Positions 46,409-57,003 are shown, numbered from the stretch's first letter. The stretch is DNA of 64,000 bases from Porticoccaceae bacterium LTM1 (GCA_030252795.1 CP127080.1:1066501-1130500), one strand, 5' to 3'. Numbers and translations are program-made. Notes: a model not told the origin generated them from the sequence alone.

Positions 46409-47602
46409 ATGACTGATCTGACGGCTAATAACGCCGTAGAGCAATACGATGTCCGCGAGCCCCAGAAGGTAAACCTTCTGGGGCTTTCTGCTGAAAAGCT
46501 GGCGGCTTTTTTTGCCTCTATCGACGAAAAACCGTTCCGCGCCACCCAGGTGCTGAAGTGGATTCACCAGCTTGGTGCCGACGATTTCGAGCAGATGACC
46601 AATCTGTCCAAGTCGTTGCGAATCAAATTGCAGGAAACCGCTGAAATTCGCCCTCCAGAGGTGGTGAGTCAGCTGGATTCTGCTGATGGAACCCGCAAGT
46701 GGCTGATTAAAGTTACTGGTGGCAGCTGCGTGGAAACCGTGTTTATTCCTGATGGTGATCGCGGCACGCTCTGTGTTTCTTCCCAGGTGGGTTGCTCGCT
46801 CGACTGCAGCTTCTGCGCAACTGGCAAGCAGGGCTTCAACCGCGATCTGACTGCGGCCGAAATCATTGGCCAGGTGTGGATTGCAGCCAAATCGTTTGGT
46901 CAGTTAGAGCCAAAAGCGGAGCGTACGGTCACTAACGTGGTGATGATGGGGATGGGCGAACCGTTGTTGAACTTCGACAACGTGGTAGACGCCATGAACC
47001 TGATGCTTAATGACAATGCCTACGGCTTGTCCAAGCGCAGGGTTACCCTGAGCACTTCCGGCGTAGTGCCGGCACTCGATCGTCTCGGTGACGTAACCGA
47101 TGTGTCGCTGGCAATCTCCCTGCATGCGCCCAATGATGAGTTGCGCAATGAACTGGTACCGATCAACAAGAAATACCCGATTGCCATGTTGCTCGACTCT
47201 ACAAAGCGCTATCTGGATAAAATGCCCGACACCCACCGCAAGGTGACAGTTGAGTACACTCTGATTGATCATGTTAATGACCGACCCGAGCATGCTCACC
47301 AGTTAGCTGAGTTGATGCGGGATGTTCCTTGCAAAATTAACCTGATTCCGTTTAATCCGTTTTCACAATCGGATTATCGCAAGGTAAGTAACAATGCTTT
47401 GAACAGGTTCCGCGATATTTTGTATCGTGCGGGTTACACTGTAACAGTGCGTACTACCCGTGGTGATGATATCGACGCTGCATGCGGTCAATTGGCCGGT
47501 ACAGTGAATGATCGTACCAAGCGAAGTGAACGATATCGAAAACAAGCGGAACAAAAAGCACTTTTAGAGGCCGAACAACCGGTAAAAATATTAAATCAAT
47601 AG
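46409..47602 (+). CDS. rlmN: Dual-specificity rRNA/tRNA methyltransferase RlmN
   Basis: A 397-residue radical-SAM enzyme that methylates C2 of A2503 in 23S rRNA and A37 in tRNAs. The cluster motif is C129-SLD-C133-SF-C136. The essential Cys toward the C-terminus lies in DIDAACGQL. The N-terminal 40 residues or so form the RNA-binding helical part. It is followed by a palindromic repeat rather than directly by pilF. Confidence 0.96.
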   Translation: MTDLTANNAVEQYDVREPQKVNLLGLSAEKLAAFFASIDEKPFRATQVLKWIHQLGADDFEQMTNLSKSLRIKLQETAEIRPPEVVSQLDSADGTRKWLIKVTGGSCVETVFIPDGDRGTLCVSSQVGCSLDCSFCATGKQGFNRDLTAAEIIGQVWIAAKSFGQLEPKAERTVTNVVMMGMGEPLLNFDNVVDAMNLMLNDNAYGLSKRRVTLSTSGVVPALDRLGDVTDVSLAISLHAPNDELRNELVPINKKYPIAMLLDSTKRYLDKMPDTHRKVTVEYTLIDHVNDRPEHAHQLAELMRDVPCKINLIPFNPFSQSDYRKVSNNALNRFRDILYRAGYTVTVRTTRGDDIDAACGQLAGTVNDRTKRSERYRKQAEQKALLEAEQPVKILNQ

Positions 47603-47613
47603 TGTTGCTGCTG

Positions 47614-47754
47614 GCAGGCTGTTGAAATTTGTATTCGAGGCAGCTACTGCAAGGCAAAAATGGATGAAAAGAGGGCGTTTATTGTAATAAATGACCGATT
47701 TGAGTCCATTTTAAACGCCGCAGGAGCAACGCAGATAGAATTTCAACCACCTGC
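47614..47754. repeat. Dispersed palindromic repeat, copy A (about 140 bp)
   Basis: An imperfect inverted repeat between rlmN and pilF. The outer arms are GTTGAAATT (47621-47629) and AATTTCAAC (47739-47747), with GCAGG/CCTGC beyond. The middle arms are AAAATGGA (47657-47664) and TCCATTTT (47705-47712), and the centre is TTTATTGTAATAAA. It is homologous across about 115 bp to the copy near 57.0 kb, with compensatory changes. Its right end stops one base before the pilF ribosome binding site. Confidence 0.85.
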
Positions 47755-47766
47755 TAAGGAGCTGCT

Positions 47767-48549
47767 GTGAAAAGGGGATACACTGCTGTGCCAAAAGCCG
47801 TCCTGGTGATGACTGTACTGCTGCTGTGCGGCTGTATGGTAACCGAAAGTAGTAATTACCCTAAGCCGGTTGACGAAGATAAGATGCTGACAACCCATAT
47901 CAATCTTGGGTTGCGCTATGTCAGTCGTGGCAATCGAGAAATGGCTCGCCACCATCTGGATAAAGCACTGGCGATCGACTCACGATCTTCCGGCGCATTA
48001 ACCGGCTATGCGCTGGTTTACGAGCAAGAGGGCGAGCACGAGCTTGCCGAAGACAATTTCAAAAGGGCTATGTCGGCCGACCCTTCCGATACCCGGGCAC
48101 GTTTCTATTATGCGGTTTACCTGAACACCCGTGATCGTTTTGTGGAGGCGCGCAAGCATTTTATCCAGGTCACCGAAGACGTGGGGTATCCCCATCGAGC
48201 TTTGGCATTCGCCAGCCTTGGCCAGGTGGAAGCCGAAATGGGGAATTCTGATGCGGCTCGCCAGGCTCTGGAAAGAGCATTGCGTATTAACCCTAAATTG
48301 CCACAGGTTTACATGGAATTGGCCGAGTTGGAGTACCAGGCGGGTAACTTTAAAACCGCAAATACCAACCTGAAGTACTTCAGTCAATTTTCCAAAGGCC
48401 CATCACCACGCAGTCTGTGGTTGGGTATAAGGTTGGAGAGAGAATTTAACAACAAGGATGCAGAAGCCAGCTACGGATTGGCGTTGAAAAACATGTTCCC
48501 TGAGTCTGATGAAAACCAGGCTTACCAGGAGTGGCTGAAAACGCGTTAA
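47767..48549 (+). CDS. pilF: Type IV pilus biogenesis/stability lipoprotein PilF (PilW)
   Basis: A 260-residue TPR lipoprotein that helps PilQ secretin multimerise in the outer membrane. It has a lipobox (LLCGC, Cys23) and six TPR-like repeats, from LGLRYVSRGNREMARHHLDK to LAELEYQAGNFKTAN. The start is GTG 47767 with AAGGAG five bases upstream. The position between rlmN and rodZ is the conserved one. Confidence 0.93.
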   Translation: MKRGYTAVPKAVLVMTVLLLCGCMVTESSNYPKPVDEDKMLTTHINLGLRYVSRGNREMARHHLDKALAIDSRSSGALTGYALVYEQEGEHELAEDNFKRAMSADPSDTRARFYYAVYLNTRDRFVEARKHFIQVTEDVGYPHRALAFASLGQVEAEMGNSDAARQALERALRINPKLPQVYMELAELEYQAGNFKTANTNLKYFSQFSKGPSPRSLWLGIRLEREFNNKDAEASYGLALKNMFPESDENQAYQEWLKTR

Positions 48550-48602
48550 TCCATTTTTAAATTGTGTAGTACAGCTAGACATAAGGCATCAAAGGCATCG
48601 TC

Positions 48603-49370
48603 ATGCAAGATAACAATAAACAATCGCGTGAGACCGCTGTAGAAGTAAATAAAGAGCAAATCGAAGGCGAGAGGGCTTCCTCTACCACGCCTGGAATTCT
48701 GTTGCGCAAAGCCAGGAGAGATCAGGGCATTTCCGAGGAGGAAGTGTGTGAGCAGCTTGGCCTAGGTGCGCGTGCCTTGCGTGCACTGGAAAGTGATAAT
48801 CTTGAGCAGTTACCTGCCGATGCCTATGTGCGTGGCTACTTGCGTCGCTACAGTGCACTTTTGGGGATTCCCTGTGAGCCGGTTTTGGATAGTTACCAGC
48901 ATTATCGTGAAGAAATGTTTGGCAAGGTGGAGCCAGCCCTCTCCGAGCCGGTGCAGTCGATCGGTGTGCCTCTGTCAAAACGGCCTAATTGGGTGAAGCC
49001 ACTTTTCTGGATCTGTTTGATCCTGTTGCTGGTAGTGGTAGCTTTTTGGGGGCTTCGCGAACTGTCTGGTAATACAGAGGCCAGTGTTGTTCATGAAGAC
49101 GGGGCCAAAACCCTGGAATCCCAGAAACCACTGCAAAAACTCTCGCTTTCGTTTACCGGGAATACCTGGGTTGAGGTGATTGATGCCCAACAGGATATCC
49201 TGCTGGCGGATATGGCTGAAACTGGAGAACTTCGAAATCTGGAAGGTGTAGCTCCGTTTCAGGTCAAGCTCAGTGACGCCAGTGCAGTGAAAATACACTA
49301 CGCCGGACGCCCAGTTGAGGTAGAATCTGCCTCTCAGGCCCGGGTGGCCCGGGTGGTTATCGGCCATTGA
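48603..49370 (+). CDS. rodZ: Cytoskeleton protein RodZ
   Basis: A 255-residue single-pass membrane protein that links MreB to the cell envelope and maintains rod shape. The N-terminal HTH (GILLRKARRDQGISEEEVCE) is at about 30-95. One membrane helix is at about 136-156 (LFWICLILLLVVVAFWGL). The periplasmic DUF4115 domain (TGNTWVEVIDAQQDILLADM) follows. Confidence 0.95.
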   Translation: MQDNNKQSRETAVEVNKEQIEGERASSTTPGILLRKARRDQGISEEEVCEQLGLGARALRALESDNLEQLPADAYVRGYLRRYSALLGIPCEPVLDSYQHYREEMFGKVEPALSEPVQSIGVPLSKRPNWVKPLFWICLILLLVVVAFWGLRELSGNTEASVVHEDGAKTLESQKPLQKLSLSFTGNTWVEVIDAQQDILLADMAETGELRNLEGVAPFQVKLSDASAVKIHYAGRPVEVESASQARVARVVIGH

Positions 49371-49422
49371 CTCTCTAAATAGGTGTCTGGCCGGGTAAAT
49401 ACAGGCCAAATGGTAGTTTTTC

Positions 49423-50541
49423 ATGCAGTTTGAGTCACCGATTGTTCGACGCAAAACTCGCCAGATCATGGTGGGTAACGTTCCTGTGGGCGGCGGGGCA
49501 CCGATCTCCGTCCAGAGTATGACCAACACCGAAACCACCGATGTCGACGCGACTGTAGCCCAGATTCAGCGTTTGCAGGATGCTGGTGCCGATATTGTCA
49601 GGGTTTCAGTACCCAGTATGGATGCAGCCGAAGCTTTTGGTGCGATTCGCAAGCGGGTGAGCCTGCCGTTGGTGGCCGATATTCATTTTGACTATCGAAT
49701 TGCTCTGCGCGTAGCCGATCTTGGTGTTGACTGTTTGCGAATCAATCCCGGTAATATTGGCCGTGAAAAACGTATCCAGGCAGTGGTGGACAAAGCCCGC
49801 GATCTCAATATCCCAATTCGCATCGGGGTAAATGCAGGGTCCCTGGAAAAAGACCTCCAGAAAAAATACGGTGAACCGACCCCGGATGCGCTGGTGGAGT
49901 CTGCACTGCGCCATGTGGAAATTCTCGACCGCCTCAACTTTCACGATTTTAAAGTCAGCGTAAAGGCCTCCGATATTTTTATGGCGGTTGGTGCCTATCG
50001 CAAATTGTCCGAACAAATCGAACAGCCGCTGCACCTGGGCATTACCGAAGCTGGTGGTTTCCGCTCCGGTACCGTGAAGTCGGCAATCGGCCTCGGCCAG
50101 CTGCTAATGGAAGGTATCGGTGACACCATGCGAGTCTCCCTCGCCGCAGATCCGGTGGAAGAGGTGCGGGTTGCCTGGGATATGCTCAAAAGCCTGCGCA
50201 TTCGCTCCAAGGGTATTAACTTCATTGCCTGCCCCAGCTGCTCACGTCAGAATTTTGATGTGGTGAAAACCATGAACGAGCTGGAAACGCGATTGGAAGA
50301 TATCACTGTACCGATGGATGTAGCGGTAATCGGCTGTATCGTAAACGGTCCGGGTGAAGCCAAAGAGGCGGATATCGGCCTGACCGGTGCGTCGCCAAGC
50401 AATCTGGTTTATATTGACGGTGAACCGGATCACAAAATTGGCCAGGATAACCTGGTGGATGAATTGGAAAGACTGATTCGCGCCAAGGCAGAAGCCAAGG
50501 CTGAGGCAGAAAGCCAAATCATTGCTCGATCCGAAGACTGA
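49423..50541 (+). CDS. ispG: 4-hydroxy-3-methylbut-2-en-1-yl diphosphate synthase IspG
   Basis: A 372-residue [4Fe-4S] enzyme of the MEP isoprenoid pathway. The cluster cysteines are in [10 protein letters not shown] and [14 protein letters not shown]. The TIM-barrel N-terminus has [19 protein letters not shown]. It lies downstream of rodZ and is followed by its own terminator. The C-terminal 20 residues are Ala/Glu/Lys-rich and variable in the family. Confidence 0.97.
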   Translation: MQFESPIVRRKTRQIMVGNVPVGGGAPISVQSMTNTETTDVDATVAQIQRLQDAGADIVRVSVPSMDAAEAFGAIRKRVSLPLVADIHFDYRIALRVADLGVDCLRINPGNIGREKRIQAVVDKARDLNIPIRIGVNAGSLEKDLQKKYGEPTPDALVESALRHVEILDRLNFHDFKVSVKASDIFMAVGAYRKLSEQIEQPLHLGITEAGGFRSGTVKSAIGLGQLLMEGIGDTMRVSLAADPVEEVRVAWDMLKSLRIRSKGINFIACPSCSRQNFDVVKTMNELETRLEDITVPMDVAVIGCIVNGPGEAKEADIGLTGASPSNLVYIDGEPDHKIGQDNLVDELERLIRAKAEAKAEAESQIIARSED

Positions 50542-50557
50542 GATTTAAAAGCTGTGA

Positions 50558-50593
50558 AACTGCCGGGCTGAAAACTCGGCAGTTATTGTTTTT
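50558..50593 (+). terminator. Terminator between ispG and hisS
   Basis: AACTGCCG pairs with CGGCAGTT (two further pairs inward), followed by T-rich ATTGTTTTTAT. It may be partial, since ispG and hisS lie close together on the same strand. Confidence 0.75.
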
Positions 50594-50644
50594 ATATCGA
50601 GTACTTCAAACAAATAACCGAAAGCACCAAGAACGGAAAAGAAC

Positions 50645-51919
50645 TTGAAAAAAATCCAGTCAATCAGGGGTATGAATGACCTTACCCCAGCAGGCTCTCC
50701 TGTATGGCAATATCTTGAAGGCACTGTGGCCAAGCTGCTGAAAAAGTACGGCTACAGTGAAATTCGTACCCCCATTCTTGAGCAAACCGATCTGTTCAAG
50801 CGCTCTATTGGCGAAGTGACAGATATTGTCGAAAAGGAAATGTACACCTTTGACGATCGCAATGGTGAAAGTGTCACCATGCGACCAGAGGGGACCGCCA
50901 GCTGTGTGCGCGCCTGCGAACAGCATGGCTTGCTCCACAACCAGATTCAGAGGCTTTGGTATACCGGGCCGATGTTCCGTTACGAACGTCCCCAGAAAGG
51001 GCGTTTGCGTCAATTCCACCAGGTAGGTGTTGAAGTGTTTGGTCTGGATGGACCGGATATTGATGCAGAGCTGCTGGTAATGACAGCCAGATTGTGGCGA
51101 GAGCTGGGCATAGCTGATGCCGTTACCCTGCAGATCAACTCTCTGGGCACCCCTGAGTCACGAGCAAAATACCGCGCCGAACTGGTGGCCTTTCTTGAGG
51201 CGCGCAAAGATCAGTTGGACGAGGATTGTAAGCGCCGTCTGGTAACTAACCCGTTGAGGGTTCTGGATAGCAAAAACCCGGAAGTACAGGCGCTGTTAGT
51301 GGATGCACCCAGCCTTCAGGATTACATGGATGAGGAATCCAAAGTTCACTTTCAACGTTTGTGTGAACTGCTGGATGCCGCCGGTGTCTCTTATGAGGTC
51401 AATCCTAAGCTGGTTCGTGGATTGGATTACTACAGCAAAACAGTTTTTGAGTGGGTCACTGATTCACTCGGTGCACAAGGAACAGTGTGTGCCGGTGGTC
51501 GCTATGATGGCCTGGTAGAACAACTCGGTGGCAAGCCCACTCCTGCAGTTGGTTTTGCCATGGGCATTGAGCGTCTGGTTCTGATGCTTGACGCATTGAA
51601 CGTCGTCCCCGATAGTATCGCCCGACAAATTGATGTCTATCTGGCGGCACTGGGCGATGTACAGAGTGCGGCACTGACTCTGGCTGAAAAATTGCGGGAC
51701 GAGTGCCCGAATCTTCGCTTGTTGAGTCACTGTGGTGGAGGCAGCTTTAAAAGTCAGCTGAAAAAAGCCGATAAAAGTGCTGCTGATATTGCCTTGATCC
51801 TGGCAGAAGACGAACTGGCTGCGGGCTCGGTAACTGTTAAGTTCTTGCGAGAAGAGCGAGAGCAGCAAACGGTAGCCATGGCGGATGTTAGCCAGTTGTT
51901 GAATAACTATTTTGACTAA
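50645..51919 (+). CDS. hisS: Histidyl-tRNA synthetase
   Basis: A 424-residue class II synthetase. Motif 2 is [18 protein letters not shown], the histidine-binding segment is [15 protein letters not shown], and AGGRYDGL follows. A C-terminal anticodon-binding domain completes it. The start is TTG 50645: the product [14 protein letters not shown] matches the family N-terminus and no ATG precedes it in frame. Confidence 0.97.
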   Translation: MKKIQSIRGMNDLTPAGSPVWQYLEGTVAKLLKKYGYSEIRTPILEQTDLFKRSIGEVTDIVEKEMYTFDDRNGESVTMRPEGTASCVRACEQHGLLHNQIQRLWYTGPMFRYERPQKGRLRQFHQVGVEVFGLDGPDIDAELLVMTARLWRELGIADAVTLQINSLGTPESRAKYRAELVAFLEARKDQLDEDCKRRLVTNPLRVLDSKNPEVQALLVDAPSLQDYMDEESKVHFQRLCELLDAAGVSYEVNPKLVRGLDYYSKTVFEWVTDSLGAQGTVCAGGRYDGLVEQLGGKPTPAVGFAMGIERLVLMLDALNVVPDSIARQIDVYLAALGDVQSAALTLAEKLRDECPNLRLLSHCGGGSFKSQLKKADKSAADIALILAEDELAAGSVTVKFLREEREQQTVAMADVSQLLNNYFD

Positions 51920-51987
51920 ACCCTTGCGAATTTTGGACGACAGATCCTGAATCGCAATTTATTGATTTTGATTGGTAAGGAGTGAGC

Positions 51988-52677
51988 GTGAGCGCACATC
52001 TGAGTGAAGAAGAGCAACTGGAGGCGTTAAAGCGCTGGTGGAAAGACAACGGCAAAGGCGTTGTTATGGCTGTAGTGCTGGGTCTGGGTGCAACCTGGGG
52101 CTGGAACAGTTATCAGGATTACAAAGAAGAGCAAGCGCAGCAGGCATCTCTTGTTTACCTGCAAATGCTGGACGCTGAGAGTGCAGCTTCGCCTTCTGAG
52201 CGTACCGAACAGCAAAAAGCGGATATTACCCGTCACGCAGTAACTCTCAAAGATGAACATGCCGGTACTCAGTATGCGTATTACGCTTCCCTGATGTTGG
52301 CCAAATTGGCTGTTGAGCAATCTGACCTGGATACTGCTGCCACTGAACTGGAGTCCGTATTGGATTCAGGTGCCGATGAAGGCTTGAAAGCGATAGCTAA
52401 TCTTCGTCTGGCTCGAGTGCAGGCTGCCCGTGGCAAGCATCAAGAAGCGCTGGCGCTCCTTGATAGTAATGTGTCTGGTGCATTGGCGGCGGATTATGCA
52501 GAGGTACGTGGCGATATTTACCTGCAGCAAGGTGATAACAGCGCTGCCTATACCGCTTATAAGCTGGCGATGGAGCTGGCGGTTGCAGCAGGTGAGCAAT
52601 CCAACCAGTTACTCCAGCTGAAATTGAACAGAGTAGAATCTGCGGGTTCTGAAGTCGCCTCGGAAGCGGCAGAATAA
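51988..52677 (+). CDS. yfgM: YfgM-type ancillary SecYEG-associated TPR protein
   Basis: A 229-residue inner-membrane protein. A cytoplasmic start (LSEEEQLEALKRWWKDNGKG) is followed by one membrane helix near residues 24-42, then a periplasmic TPR-like domain (LRLARVQAARGKHQEALALL). In E. coli YfgM associates with SecYEG and PpiD. AAGGAG is five bases before GTG 51988; an in-frame GTG at 51982 is overlapped by that site. It sits between hisS and bamB as expected. Confidence 0.93.
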   Translation: MSAHLSEEEQLEALKRWWKDNGKGVVMAVVLGLGATWGWNSYQDYKEEQAQQASLVYLQMLDAESAASPSERTEQQKADITRHAVTLKDEHAGTQYAYYASLMLAKLAVEQSDLDTAATELESVLDSGADEGLKAIANLRLARVQAARGKHQEALALLDSNVSGALAADYAEVRGDIYLQQGDNSAAYTAYKLAMELAVAAGEQSNQLLQLKLNRVESAGSEVASEAAE

Positions 52678-52718
52678 TAATTTCTGACAAATAGGATGCT
52701 GCCATGAGAGGAATAACA

Positions 52719-53882
52719 ATGAAGCAATGGCTTGCGACAAAACGTATTACCGCAGCGATGGCATTGGTATTGCTGTCCGGTTGTAGCTGGTTTGGTGGTG
52801 ATGACGATGAGAGTGGCCCGGCGCCACTGGCAGATTTTGAATCACTGGTTAAAGTTGACCGGGTTTGGTCCAAAGGGATTGGCGGCAGTGCCGATGACTA
52901 CTTCTCAGGTTTGCGGCCTGTTGTAGCTGACGGTGTGGTTTATGCAGCGAGCTCCGATGGCGATGTATCTGCTTTCCAGTCAACAACTGGCGAACGTTTA
53001 TGGGAAGTTGAATTGGATGTCTCCATCTCGGGCGGTGTCGGTATTGCCGGGGATAAAGTTTTGGTTGGCAACCGCAAAGGCCAATTGTTTGCCCTGAATC
53101 GGGAAGACGGTGTCCAGCTTTGGCAGGCAAGCCTGAGTAGTGAGGTTCTCTCTCCAGCTGCCGGCAACAGCAGAATAGTTGTTGCCCAGGTGCATGATGG
53201 TTCCATCGTGGCGCTGAATGCACAAACCGGTGAAAAGATTTGGGATCGCTCTACACAGGTTCCACGCTTGAGTTTATATGGAAACAGTGTGCCCCAGGTT
53301 AGTGATGATGCCGTAGTTGTAGCTACCGCCGATGGCAAGTTGATCAGTTATGAGCTTGAACGCGGTGCTTTTAACTGGGAGGTACCACTGGCTAGCCCTC
53401 GTGGAGCTTCTGACCTGGAAAAGCTCAGCGATATTGATGGCCAGATCCTGCGAGTTGGAGAGGTATTCTACGTATCTGGCTACCAGGGCTCTGTGGCTGC
53501 GCTGAGTAGAACCAGCGGTAGAGTGTTGTGGAACAAAACCCTTTCCAGTTTCCATGGCCCGGCGGTGGCCAATAACAGATTGTTTGTGGTTGACGACAAC
53601 GACCAGCTGCGCTGCTTGCGCAGCAATGGTGGTCTGGACTTGTGGACCAATGATCAAATGCAGCGTCGCGGTTTGACCGCGCCAGTAGCCTTTGCCGACA
53701 TTGTGGTTGTTGCTGATCGTGAAGGCTACATGCATGTGCTGTCAGCAGAGGATGGCCAGATGGTTGGACGCACCAAGGTGGATGGTAGTGGCGTTCGTGC
53801 GCCGATGACGACCGATGGCACCTTGATCTTTGTTCAGGACGACGGTGGCGATTTAAGTGCGTATCGCATCACACCGAAGTAA
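52719..53882 (+). CDS. bamB: Outer-membrane beta-barrel assembly lipoprotein BamB
   Basis: A lipoprotein of about 387 residues with a lipobox (VLLSGC) and an eight-bladed PQQ-type propeller (repeats with GDVSAFQSTTGERLWEVEL, KGQLFALNREDGVQLWQA, GSIVALNAQTGEKIWDRS). It is a subunit of the BAM complex. ATG 52719 with GAGG upstream gives a standard signal peptide; an ATG five codons earlier (52704) is also possible. Confidence 0.95.
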   Translation: MKQWLATKRITAAMALVLLSGCSWFGGDDDESGPAPLADFESLVKVDRVWSKGIGGSADDYFSGLRPVVADGVVYAASSDGDVSAFQSTTGERLWEVELDVSISGGVGIAGDKVLVGNRKGQLFALNREDGVQLWQASLSSEVLSPAAGNSRIVVAQVHDGSIVALNAQTGEKIWDRSTQVPRLSLYGNSVPQVSDDAVVVATADGKLISYELERGAFNWEVPLASPRGASDLEKLSDIDGQILRVGEVFYVSGYQGSVAALSRTSGRVLWNKTLSSFHGPAVANNRLFVVDDNDQLRCLRSNGGLDLWTNDQMQRRGLTAPVAFADIVVVADREGYMHVLSAEDGQMVGRTKVDGSGVRAPMTTDGTLIFVQDDGGDLSAYRITPK

Positions 53883-53902
53883 ATAATCCTTAAAGTCTGC
53901 TA

Positions 53903-53937
53903 AAATGGCTGCCCTTAAACCGGTGGCCATTTTTTTC
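53903..53937 (+). terminator. Rho-independent terminator after bamB
   Basis: AAATGGC pairs with GCCATTT across a 16-base loop, followed by a long T run. It lies 21 bases after the bamB stop. Confidence 0.75.
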
Positions 53938-54007
53938 GTCGGTACATTGCTCATCTAAAGAGACGGTTGCCACTGGCACCGCAAACCTAAACTGAGGTAA
54001 CTCGGTA

Positions 54008-55408
54008 GTGAAACTGCCTGTAATCGCCCTTGTCGGGCGCCCCAATGTCGGTAAATCGACGCTCTTTAACCGACTCACCAGATCCCGGGATGCCTTGGTG
54101 GCTGACTTTGCCGGACTGACCCGCGATCGCAAATATGGCGAGGGGGAGATGCATGGCAAACGTTTTATGGTTATCGATACCGGTGGTATCAGTGGTGACG
54201 AAGAGGGCATCGACTCGGTAATGGCAGGTCAGTCACTGCAGGCCATGGATGAAGCCGATGTGGTGTTGTTTGTGGTGGACAGCCGCGCTGGCCTGACCCC
54301 GGCGGACCGGATTATTGCCCAGCACCTTCGCAGTAAGGGCCGCAAGGCGTTACTGGTGGCCAACAAAATCGACGGTGTAAACCCGGATATGGCGATGGCG
54401 GAGTTCTATGAACTCGGCTTTGAAACCGTTTTTCCGACCACAGCTACGCACGGCCGTGGTGTCCGCTCGATGATGGAAGAGGTACTCGAACCGTTCGAAG
54501 AGCCAATTCCTGAAACTGAAGGAGAAGATCAACGCGGTATCAAGATTGCCGTAGTTGGGCGCCCCAATGTGGGTAAATCGACGCTGGTAAACAGATTGCT
54601 TGGTGAAGATCGTGTTGTGGTATTTGATATGCCCGGCACTACTCGTGACAGTGTTTACATCGACTACGAGCGTCATGGTAAACGTTATACCCTTATCGAC
54701 ACCGCCGGTATTCGCCGCCGCAAAAACGTTAAGCTGGCCGTGGAAAAATTCTCCATTGTCAAAACCCTGCAGGCCATTGAAGATTCCAATGTGGCAGTGT
54801 TGCTGGTTGATGCCAGTGAGGGGCTCGTAGATCAGGACCTGCACATGATGGGTCATGTAATCGACGCAGGCCGTGCACTGGTGGTTGCAGTAAACAAGTG
54901 GGATGGTCTTGAGCCCGAGCAAAAGGACCACGTCAAAAATGAGCTGGAGCGCCGCCTGCGCTTCGCGGATTTTGCCGACATTCACTTTATTTCCGCCCTG
55001 CATGGCAGTGGCGTAGGCAACCTGTATAAATCCATTGAGCAAGCCTATAAATCGGCCACAGATAAACTGAGCACCTCGTACCTGACACGATTGCTGGAAG
55101 ATGCAGTAGCCCAGCATCAGCCGCCAATGGTAAATGGTCGCCGAATCAAATTGCGTTATGCTCACTCTGGCGGATCAAACCCGCCCATCGTAGTTATTCA
55201 CGGAAACCAGACCAGTCAGGTTCCCAATAACTATGTGCGCTACCTGGAAAAAACCTTCAGGCAGGCACTGGATCTTCACGGCACGCCAATTCGGATTGAG
55301 TTCAAGGGTGGTGAAAACCCTTATGCCAATACGGCATCGTCGGATCGGGAAGCCGCAAAAAAACGTCGTTTGCAGAAAACCAGGGACGCTCGCAAAAAGA
55401 AAAAGTAA
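54008..55408 (+). CDS. der: Ribosome-associated GTPase Der (EngA)
   Basis: A 466-residue protein with two tandem GTPase domains that acts in 50S ribosomal subunit assembly. P-loops [12 protein letters not shown] (residue 8 on) and [12 protein letters not shown] (near 182) mark domains G1 and G2, with DTGG/DTAG and NKID/NKWD motifs in each. A C-terminal KH-like domain and a Lys/Arg tail follow. The start is GTG 54008 after GAGG. Confidence 0.97.
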   Translation: MKLPVIALVGRPNVGKSTLFNRLTRSRDALVADFAGLTRDRKYGEGEMHGKRFMVIDTGGISGDEEGIDSVMAGQSLQAMDEADVVLFVVDSRAGLTPADRIIAQHLRSKGRKALLVANKIDGVNPDMAMAEFYELGFETVFPTTATHGRGVRSMMEEVLEPFEEPIPETEGEDQRGIKIAVVGRPNVGKSTLVNRLLGEDRVVVFDMPGTTRDSVYIDYERHGKRYTLIDTAGIRRRKNVKLAVEKFSIVKTLQAIEDSNVAVLLVDASEGLVDQDLHMMGHVIDAGRALVVAVNKWDGLEPEQKDHVKNELERRLRFADFADIHFISALHGSGVGNLYKSIEQAYKSATDKLSTSYLTRLLEDAVAQHQPPMVNGRRIKLRYAHSGGSNPPIVVIHGNQTSQVPNNYVRYLEKTFRQALDLHGTPIRIEFKGGENPYANTASSDREAAKKRRLQKTRDARKKKK

Positions 55409-55416
55409 CAGTTTGC

Positions 55417-55447
55417 CGGGATTACCGACCGGAGACCGGTGATCCCG
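55417..55447 (+). terminator. Hairpin after der
   Basis: CGGGATTACCG pairs with CGGTGATCCCG (11 bp, one wobble) around a nine-base loop. It has no T run, so its role as terminator is uncertain. It lies just before the first DUF481 gene. Confidence 0.5.
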
Positions 55448-55468
55448 ACCTCGTGGGGGGGTGAGACA

Positions 55469-56239
55469 ATGAAACCACTAATACTCTTTTCAGCGTTTTT
55501 ATCGTTGCCTGTCTGGGCCACAAACCTGGCTGAGACAGAAAATAAAAATCTTGATGTGGCAGGCTCTGAAGCTGCATCCAAAGCGGAACCTCCTGCCAAA
55601 ATCTGGCATGGTATCGGTTCTCTCGGCTTCAATAATTCTACCGGCAATAGCCATGCAGAAAATCTGTTTGGCAAAATCAAGCTGGTCATCAATCCTCAAA
55701 AGTGGCGGCTTGAGTGGGGATTGGAAGCTGCACTGGGGTCAAATGGAGAGAAGCAGACTCGCCAGACTTATATAAATGATCTGCAGCTGGATTATGATTT
55801 TTCAGAGATCCGTTACGGATTTGCCAACCTGCACACTACGCGCAATAAATATGGAGCATTCCGTCACCAGTCGACTTTCTCTACAGGTATGGGTTGGCGC
55901 ACAATCAAAGGTGAGCGCAGCGAACTGTCCTTGGAAACAGGTCTGGGTGTTCGCCAGACTGAAGAGAACGTATCCGGGTTGATCAGCACCGAAAAAGTTG
56001 TGCGGGGAAAACTCAACTGGGTCTATCAACTGAATGACACAGCCAAACTGGTAGAAAACTTTCGTTTTGAATCCGGTATGGGTAATACCACCATAGAGTC
56101 GGAAGCGGGGATGCATCTGCAGGTTTCTGAAAACGTAGGGCTAAAAGTTTCCTATCGAGTGATCAGCAATACAGAGGTGCCAGAGGGCGAGGCGGATACT
56201 GAAACATTGACTGCCGTTTCTCTGGGTTATCTTTTCTAG
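55469..56239 (+). CDS. DUF481 outer-membrane protein (first of a tandem pair)
   Basis: A 256-residue exported protein with a signal peptide (residues 1-18, ending VWA). The mature part consists of amphipathic beta-strands typical of DUF481 barrels (GIGSLGFNNSTGNSHAENLF, YGFANLHTTRNKYGAFRHQS) and ends in Phe, the usual BAM recognition residue. A GGGGGGTGAG ribosome binding site precedes ATG 55469. The family is annotated as a putative salt-induced outer-membrane protein (YdiY); function unknown. It lies 29 bp before its paralogue. Confidence 0.85.
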   Translation: MKPLILFSAFLSLPVWATNLAETENKNLDVAGSEAASKAEPPAKIWHGIGSLGFNNSTGNSHAENLFGKIKLVINPQKWRLEWGLEAALGSNGEKQTRQTYINDLQLDYDFSEIRYGFANLHTTRNKYGAFRHQSTFSTGMGWRTIKGERSELSLETGLGVRQTEENVSGLISTEKVVRGKLNWVYQLNDTAKLVENFRFESGMGNTTIESEAGMHLQVSENVGLKVSYRVISNTEVPEGEADTETLTAVSLGYLF

Positions 56240-56268
56240 TACAAAGTCTCAACAAAAGAGGAAGAGCA

Positions 56269-56994
56269 ATGAAGAAAAAGTTTCTCGTAGCCGTATTGGC
56301 AATCGTTCCGGCAGCGGCTTGTTTCGCAGAAGATAGCTCCGATAGTTGGTCTGGCGAAGCTGAGTTGGGTTTTACCCGATCTACCGGTAACACCGATTCT
56401 GAAAACCTGCTGTCTCGCATCAAGATCAATAAAGAATACTTGAAGTGGAGCAATGAACTGCGTCTGGAGGCAATCAATAGCTCCGAGGATGATGTTCGCA
56501 CCAAGGAAAGCTACCTGATGGAGCTTCAAGCCAATCGTAAGTTCTCCGATCTTACATACGCTTTTAGTAACCTGCGTCACGTTGAAGACAAGTTTGGTGG
56601 TTTCCGCAAACAATCATCCGTCAGCTTCGGTATGGGTTGGAATGTACTGAGAGAGCCAGACCACAAACTGAAACTGGAAAGCGGTTTGGGTTATCGTCGC
56701 AGTGAAGAGCAATCTACAGAAGATATGCCAGGTGAGACGCAGGGCGAACCAGTCTTTGTTGGCAGTGCCGAGTGGGTTTACCAGCTCACTGAAACCACCA
56801 CACTCAGCGACACCTTCCGTACAGAAGTGGGTAGCGACAACACCTTCACCGAGAATGAAATTGCAGCTCGCGTAAAAATTAACGCGTCACTGGGATTGAA
56901 AGTGAGCTACCTGGTACGTAACAACAGCGATGTGCCGGTTGATACCGAAAAGACCGACACGCTGACGTCGATCAGCCTCGACTACAAATTTTAA
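56269..56994 (+). CDS. DUF481 outer-membrane protein (second of a tandem pair)
   Basis: A 241-residue paralogue of the preceding gene with a signal peptide (ending CFA) and the same strand pattern (GEAELGFTRSTGNTDSENLL, YAFSNLRHVEDKFGGFRKQS), ending YKF. Similar order, matching blocks and proximity indicate a tandem duplication. The ATG has GAGGAAGAG upstream. Function is unknown. Confidence 0.87.
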   Translation: MKKKFLVAVLAIVPAAACFAEDSSDSWSGEAELGFTRSTGNTDSENLLSRIKINKEYLKWSNELRLEAINSSEDDVRTKESYLMELQANRKFSDLTYAFSNLRHVEDKFGGFRKQSSVSFGMGWNVLREPDHKLKLESGLGYRRSEEQSTEDMPGETQGEPVFVGSAEWVYQLTETTTLSDTFRTEVGSDNTFTENEIAARVKINASLGLKVSYLVRNNSDVPVDTEKTDTLTSISLDYKF

Positions 56995-57003
56995 TTGGTT
57001 CTA

